DNA of 64,000 nt, from positions 29,897,759 through 29,961,758 of the forward strand of contig OZ025249.1 of NCBI GenBank assembly GCA_964019135.1. The letters are read 5' to 3'. The notes under the pieces were generated by a model. The model worked only from the letters and a program-made list of their open reading frames with translations, had not been told where the DNA came from and searched no databases. Made by a program: the position numbers and the translations under genes. The stretch is from Arenicola marina (lineage: Eukaryota; Annelida; Polychaeta; Arenicolidae). Positions 58,685 through 64,000 of this stretch are shown piece by piece; within the stretch, counting starts at the first letter, position 1, and each line of letters begins with the position of its first letter.

Positions 58685-58862
58685 CACAAACTTCATTGGC
58701 TAGTCACAGCAGGCATGTAACTTCCAGACATGTGACGTCACATAGTCCGTGATCAACTCCTTGGCTCGTCATAACCTCCAGGTATGTGACGTCATAGTCA
58801 TCAATTCATAATCAACTCACTAGCTAGTCATAACCTCAAGGCATATAACGTCATAATCAATC
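58685..58862. repeat. Degenerate tandem repeat carrying CRE-like sites
   Basis: Three copies, 54-60 bp apart, of a unit containing CTAGTCA(T)AACCTCCAGG followed by ATGTGACGTCATAGTC. TGACGTCA is perfect at 58733-58740 and 58787-58794, and TAACGTCA is at 58847-58854. Confidence 0.6.
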
Positions 58863-59143
58863 GTCATCCTTCCTAGTTTAATCGGTAGCGTGTCTGCAGC
58901 TATCACGACTGCGTATAATTAGCCCAAAACCCATCCATCCATCTAGCACACGGCAATCTACAATCAGCAATTCTGTTTATTTCCATGGTAACAAACAATC
59001 CATTCCCTATACAACCATCTCTTCCAATACATCGTCTGCCAATGGCGGAATCCGGATTGCAGAAACACGCAGGGCATCCCGCAAAGGGATGCTCCGGATG
59101 GCCATGGCAGTAGTCAACAATTGTTTAAGTTAGTATTGTAGGT

Positions 59144-60879
59144 TCACTTGATAAGCTGCGCCTCCAGTCTGCACTGCACGTCATTCTGGGTTTGTCGTAA
59201 TCTCGCTGGGTCCGTGAAGAAGTGGACGAACAGCTCTCTTTCCTTCCCAGATAACGAATCCTCTCTCAGTAGCTATGTAAAAGAAAGTGAATTCATACCA
59301 GGCGATTAAATAACACACATGAAGCGGGTTGCAATGATGGCGGAAATGAAGGAGATAAGTATAAATACTGGAGTCTAGCGAATCCAGCCAGATCCAGAAC
59401 GCGGGTGATATCCCGAATCGACCGTTGTTAATGGACCTCCTGCCTTTTGAGGATAAAATACCGACACTGCTAAAGATTTGACGGACCTCATTAATTATAC
59501 CACAACTGCTGGTCATGGTTCCAGTTCCCACCCAGCCCGGCGGCGGAGGCGTCATTGGTGTGCATGTAGTTAACGGCTGGCCTAAACAGACGTCACTGAT
59601 TGAACTATTCCACACGAGAAGCCGGCCCGGAGTGCCAAGGCCTACCTTTTTCTTGTGCTCGGTGTCCTTCATGAGGTCGACGACTGCCTCCTCCAGCCGT
59701 TGGAGCACGGACTCCAGCTGAGACAGACCATCCACAACGGGCGCCGGACTGAGCGCCGGGGCGCCCCCTACCGTCGCTGTACCAGAGTACACAAACGAGT
59801 GGCAGGACGCCAACTGTCGTTCTCTGCGGGGGAGGAAGGGGTGGGGGTAAATTTCTATTACATATCGGTTATGCACGGTTTCTTTTGTAACAGTTTTGTA
59901 ATTATAGGTGTCACCACGTCACCTCATTAGTCTGACCCCAAACTAATTAACACTTAATTCTTACCCACAACTAATTGTCACTTAATTCTTACCCACAACT
60001 AATTATCACTTAAATCTTACCCACAACTAATTATCACTTAATTCTTACCCACAACTAATTATCACTTAAATCTTACCCACAACTAATTATCACTTAATTC
60101 TTACCCAAAACTAATTATCACTTAATTTTTACCCAAAACTAATTATCACTTAAATCTTACCCACAACTAATTATCACTTAAATCGTATTCCGCCGATAAA
60201 AAATAGTTCTTTGCTTCTTGTACGAGGGATATTGTGACATTAAAATAAGAGCTGAAAGAAATATCATAATACTGTTAACTCGAAAGTGAAACTTACAAAA
60301 GCGGGATGTTATCATCTTGACTGCTACTTCTGGCGGCTAGTGTCCCCCGTAATGACGTCACTTCGTGGTGTAGCCTATCGGCGTCCTCCTCCAGTTCAGA
60401 GTAAGTAATAAACAGTTGGGGTTTTCCCGAGCCACCGCCCTTCTCTGAGACAAAAAACAGACCAATTAGACCATTTGTGACAGGCACTTTTGGAAATATA
60501 CAATATAAAAACGTTCTTTTATTTTTAGCCTCTATCCTCTGCAACCAAAGGTTTCATCATACCGGGGTGTCTTTTAAATTTCGTTTAACCACTTGGCGCT
60601 AAGACCATCCCAAATATACAAATATTGGGTTTAACATCACTTTGAGCTGGATGTTATTATCCACAATGATCACCGCGAAATTTAAGGCATGTTAGAGACA
60701 TCGTCGCCATTTTATCTACATGGCCAGAAGAGGATGAAAGAGGGTAATACAACTATTTAGTGAGGGTGGGTCCGTGACTGACCGAGCATCTTGTGGAGGC
60801 TGGTTGCGGTCTTGTCCCGTGAGTCCACAGTACTGCGGTGCTGGCTCCGGCCCTGTGTGGTCGGGTCGGTCATCACCTC
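59144..60879 (-). CDS. Unrecognised coiled-coil protein, 3' exons (partial)
   Basis: Four exons read leftwards with agreeing phases: 60879-60783, 60444-60297, 59823-59646 and 59272-59144 (stop TGA). They encode 183 residues. The acceptors are strong (TTTTTTGTCTCAG, CCTTCCTCCCCCGCAG, TTTTACATAG) and the donors are GTCAGT, GTAAGT and GTAGGC. The protein is charged and helical: ITYSELEEDADRLHHEV and DGLSQLESVLQRLEEAV look like short coiled coils, separated by a Gly/Ala/Pro linker (TATVGGAPALSPAP), and the tail is KERELFVHFFTDPARLRQTQ. A cytoskeletal or tethering protein is possible but I do not recognise the family. The first visible exon begins in phase 0, so upstream exons lie beyond the 71-bp array. 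Convergent with GAK. Confidence 0.7.
59941..60186. repeat. 28-bp minisatellite, about 8.7 copies
   Basis: The unit AACTAATTATCACTTAATTC plus TTACCCAC repeats with single changes (AATTC/AATCT, CCCAC/CCAAA). It lies in the intron between exons 60297 and 59823 of the coiled-coil gene. Confidence 0.9.
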
Positions 60880-61037
60880 CTGTCGACAACATACGGTCGG
60901 GGTTTTAAGCAGTCCTTTATGTACACTCCATTGCATAGAAACCCGCAGTCATTGAATAGCTAGAAATGTTCGCTTTGAAAGCATTGTGACACTAAGGAAA
61001 ATATTTAGCTGCCCTCTATGCTGTTAGATGCGTGGAA

Positions 61038-64000
61038 GTGGACACTACTTGCCACTCGCCGCTGGTACGCCCGCTTGTTGTCTATAGTCTCTCTCAGATA
61101 CCCCCTAAGTGGACACTACTTGCCACCCGCCGCTGGTACGCCCGCTTGTTGTCTATAGTCTCTCTCAGAGACCCCCTAAGTGGACACTACTTGCCACTCG
61201 CCGCTGGTACGCCCGCTTGTTGTCTATAGTCTCTCTCAGAGACCCCCTAAGTGGACACTACTTGCCACTCGCCGCTGGTACGCCCGCTTGTTGTCTATAG
61301 TCTCTCTCAGAGACCCCCTAAGTGGACACTACTTGCCATTCGCCGCTGGTACGCCCGCTTGTTGTCTATAGTCTCTCTCAGAGACCCCCTAAGTGGACAC
61401 TACTTGCCACCCGCCGCTGGTACGCCCGCTTGTTGTCTATAGTCTCTCTCAGAGACCCCCTAAGTGGACACTACTTGCCACCCGCCGCTGGTACGCCCGC
61501 TTGTTGTCTATAGTCTCTCTCAGAGACCCCCTAAGTGGACACTACTTGCCACTCGCCGCTGGTACGCCCGCTTGTTGTCTATAGTCTCTCTCAGAGACCC
61601 CCTAAGTGGACACTACTTGCCACCCGCCGCTGGTACGCCCGCTTGTTGTCTATAGTCTCTCTCAGAGACCCCCTAAGTGGACACTACTTGCCACCCGCCG
61701 CTGGTACGCCCGCTTGTTGTCTATAGTCTCTCTCAGAGACCCCCTAAGTGGACACTACTTGCCACCCGCCGCTGGTACGCCCGCTTGTTGTCTATAGTCT
61801 CTCTCAGAGACCCCCTAAGTGGACACTACTTGCCACTCGCCGCTGGTACGCCCGCTTGTTGTCTATAGTCTCTCTCAGAGACCCCCTAAGTGGACACTAC
61901 TTGCCACTCGCCGCTGGTACGCCCGCTTGTTGTCTATAGTCTCTCTCAGAGACCCCCTAAGTGGACACTACTTGCCACTCGCCGCTGGTACGCCCGCTTG
62001 TTGTCTATAGTCTCTCTCAGAGACCCCCTAAGTGGACACTACTTGCCATTCGCCGCTGGTACGCCCGCTTGTTGTCTATAGTCTCTCTCAGATACCCCCT
62101 AAGTGGACACTACTTGCCACTCGCCGCTGGTACGCCCGCTTGTTGTCTATAGTCTCTCTCAGAGACCCCCTAAGTGGACACTACTTGCCATTCGCCGCTG
62201 GTACGCCCGCTTGTTGTCTATAGTCTCTCTCAGATACCCCCTAAGTAGACACTACTTGCCACTCGCCGCTGGTACGCCCGCTTGTTGTCTATAGTCTCTC
62301 TCAGAGACCCCCTAAGTGGACACTACTTAACATTCGCCGCTGGTACGCCCGCTTGTTGTCTATAGTCTCTCTCAGAGACCCCCTAAGTGGACACTACTTG
62401 CCATTCGCCGCTGGTACGCCCGCTTGTTGTCTATAGTCTCTCTCAGATACCCCCTAAGTGGACACTACTTGCCATTCGCCGCTGGTACGCCCGCTTGTTG
62501 TCTATAGTCTCTCTCAGAGACCCCCTAAGTGGACACTACTTGCCATTCGCCGCTGGTACGCCCGCTTGTTGTCTATAGTCTCTCTCAGAGACCCCCTAAG
62601 TGGACACTACTTGCCATTCGCCGCTGGTACGCCCGCTTGTTGCCTATAGCCTCTCTCAGAGACCCCCTAAGTGGACACTACTTGCCACTCGCCGCTGGTA
62701 CGCCCGCTTGTTGCCTATAGTCTCTCTCAGAGACCCCCTAAGTGGACACTACTTGCCATTCGCCGCTGGTACGCCCGCTTGTTGTCTATAGTCTCTCTCA
62801 GATACCCCCTAAGTGGACACTACTTGCCATTCGCCGCTGGTACGCCCGCTTGTTGTCTATAGTCTCTCTCAGAGACCCCCTAAGTGGACACTACTTGCCA
62901 TTCGCCGCTGGTACGCCCGCTTGTTGTCTATAGTCTCTCTCAGATACCCCCTAAGTGGACACTACTTGCCATTCGCCGCTGGTACGCCCGCTTGTTGTCT
63001 ATAGTCTCTCTCAGAGACCCCCTAAGTGGACACTACTTGCCATTCGCCGCTGGTACGCCCGCTTGTTGTCTATAGTCTCTCTCAGATACCCCCTAAGTGG
63101 ACACTACTTGCCATTCGCCGCTGGTACGCCCGCTTGTTGTCTATAGTCTCTCTCAGAGACCCCCTAAGTGGACACTACTTGCCATTCGCCGCTGGTACGC
63201 CCGCTTGTTGTCTATAGTCTCTCTCAGAGACCCCCTAAGTGGACACTACTTGCCACCCGCCGCTGGTACGTCCGCTTGTTGTCTATAGTCTCTCTCAGAG
63301 ACCCCCTAAGTGGACACTACTTGCCACCCGCCGCTGGTACGCCCGCTTGTTGTCTATAGTCTCTCTCAGATACCCCCTAAGTGGACACTACTTGCCACTC
63401 GCCGCTGGTACGCCCGCTTGTTGTCTATAGTCTCTCTCAGATACCCCCTAAGTGGACACTACTTGCCATTCGCCGCTGGTACGCCCGCTTGTTGTCTATA
63501 GTCTCTCTCAGAGACCCCCTAAGTGGACACTACTTGCCATTCGCCGCTGGTACGCCCGCTTGTTGTCTATAGTCTCTCTCAGAGACCCCCTAAGTGGACA
63601 CTACTTAACATTCGCCGCTGGTACGCCCGCTTGTTGTCTATAGTCTCTCTCAGAGACCCCCTAAGTGGACACTACTTGCCATTCGCCGCTGGTACGCCCG
63701 CTTGTTGTCTATAGTCTCTCTCAGAGACCCCCTAAGTGGACACTACTTGCCACCCGCCGCTGGTACGTCCGCTTGTTGTCTATAGTCTCTCTCAGAGACC
63801 CCCTAAGTGGACACTACTTGCCACTCGCCGCTGGTACGCCCGCTTGTTGTCTATAGTCTCTCTCAGAGACCCCCTAAGTGGACACTACTTGCCATTCGCC
63901 GCTGGTACGCCCGCTTGTTGCCTATAGCCTCTCTCAGAGACCCCCTAAGTGGACACTACTTGCCATTCGCCGCTGGTACGCCCGCTTGTTGTCTATAGTC
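61038..64000. repeat. 71-bp minisatellite, about 42 copies, running off the window
   Basis: The unit begins GTGGACACTACTTGCCA, continues through CGCCGCTGGTACGCCCGC, TTGTTGTCTATAGTCTCTCT and CAGAGACCCCCTAA, and repeats every 71 bp with very low divergence. Variable positions define subtypes: CCACCC, CCACTC or CCATTC before GCC; GAGACC or GATACC; and rare AACATTC, TACGTCC and GCCTATAGCC. Between about 62740 and 63150 GATACC and GAGACC units alternate, a 142-bp higher-order dimer. The repeating 63-codon frames are by-products. It probably lies in an intron of the coiled-coil gene. Confidence 0.97.

Noticed and set aside
61032-63998. Overlapping 63-codon frames in the 71-bp array
   Set aside because: They recur every 71 bp as a by-product of the repeat, each ending at the same TAG, with no sign of coding constraint.
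1-64000. Search for retroviral, LTR or other virus-like genes
   Set aside because: No gag, reverse transcriptase, integrase, envelope or capsid-like frame was recognised on either strand.

Overview
This window comes from an animal nuclear genome. Genes are split by short GT-AG introns, exons are GC-rich, introns and spacers are AT-richer with many poly-C/poly-G runs, and every recognisable protein is a metazoan family. The gene set (AP-3 delta, NDUFAF2, SMIM15, a BMP/Nodal-class ligand, a cystine-knot hormone-like protein, a full GAK) and the compact introns suggest an invertebrate, plausibly a deuterostome such as a lancelet or hemichordate. The species cannot be fixed from the sequence. No bacterial, viral or CRISPR content was seen.

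Layout. 1-3365: a 93-bp satellite in what is probably an AP3D1 intron. 3572-5801 (+): the last seven coding exons of AP3D1. 5802-9040: spacer with no recognised gene. 9198-13954 (+): complete six-exon NDUFAF2; intron 1 holds two tiny palindromic MITEs with perfect 9-bp target duplications. 15383-15613 (-): SMIM15, convergent with NDUFAF2, the same arrangement as human chromosome 5. 15.7-29.6 kb: repeat-rich spacer with foldback MITEs (two with perfect 7-bp target duplications), dispersed repeats, G-runs and CTCF-like motifs. 29694-31907 (+): two-exon precursor of a divergent BMP/Nodal-type TGF-beta ligand. 33008-33222: inverted, partly decayed copy of a piece of the next gene. 34104-35931: intact-bounded 1.83-kb non-autonomous DNA transposon with ~300-bp inverted ends. 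36325-37023 (+): secreted cystine-knot protein. 37-42 kb: spacer with SINE-like and degenerate repeats. 42057-55285 (+): complete 24-exon cyclin-G-associated kinase (GAK). 59144-60879 (-): 3' exons of an unrecognised coiled-coil protein, convergent with GAK. 59941-60186: 28-bp minisatellite; 61038-64000: 71-bp minisatellite, both probably in introns of that gene.

The genes are not one pathway. AP-3 delta and GAK both serve clathrin/adaptor trafficking, but they are ~37 kb apart and nothing links their control. The two cystine-knot ligand genes, ~4.4 kb apart on the same strand, are the most suggestive functional neighbourhood. No clearly new molecular system was identified; the most novel items are the cystine-knot pair, the transposable elements with exact boundaries, and two tandem duplications across GAK splice donors.
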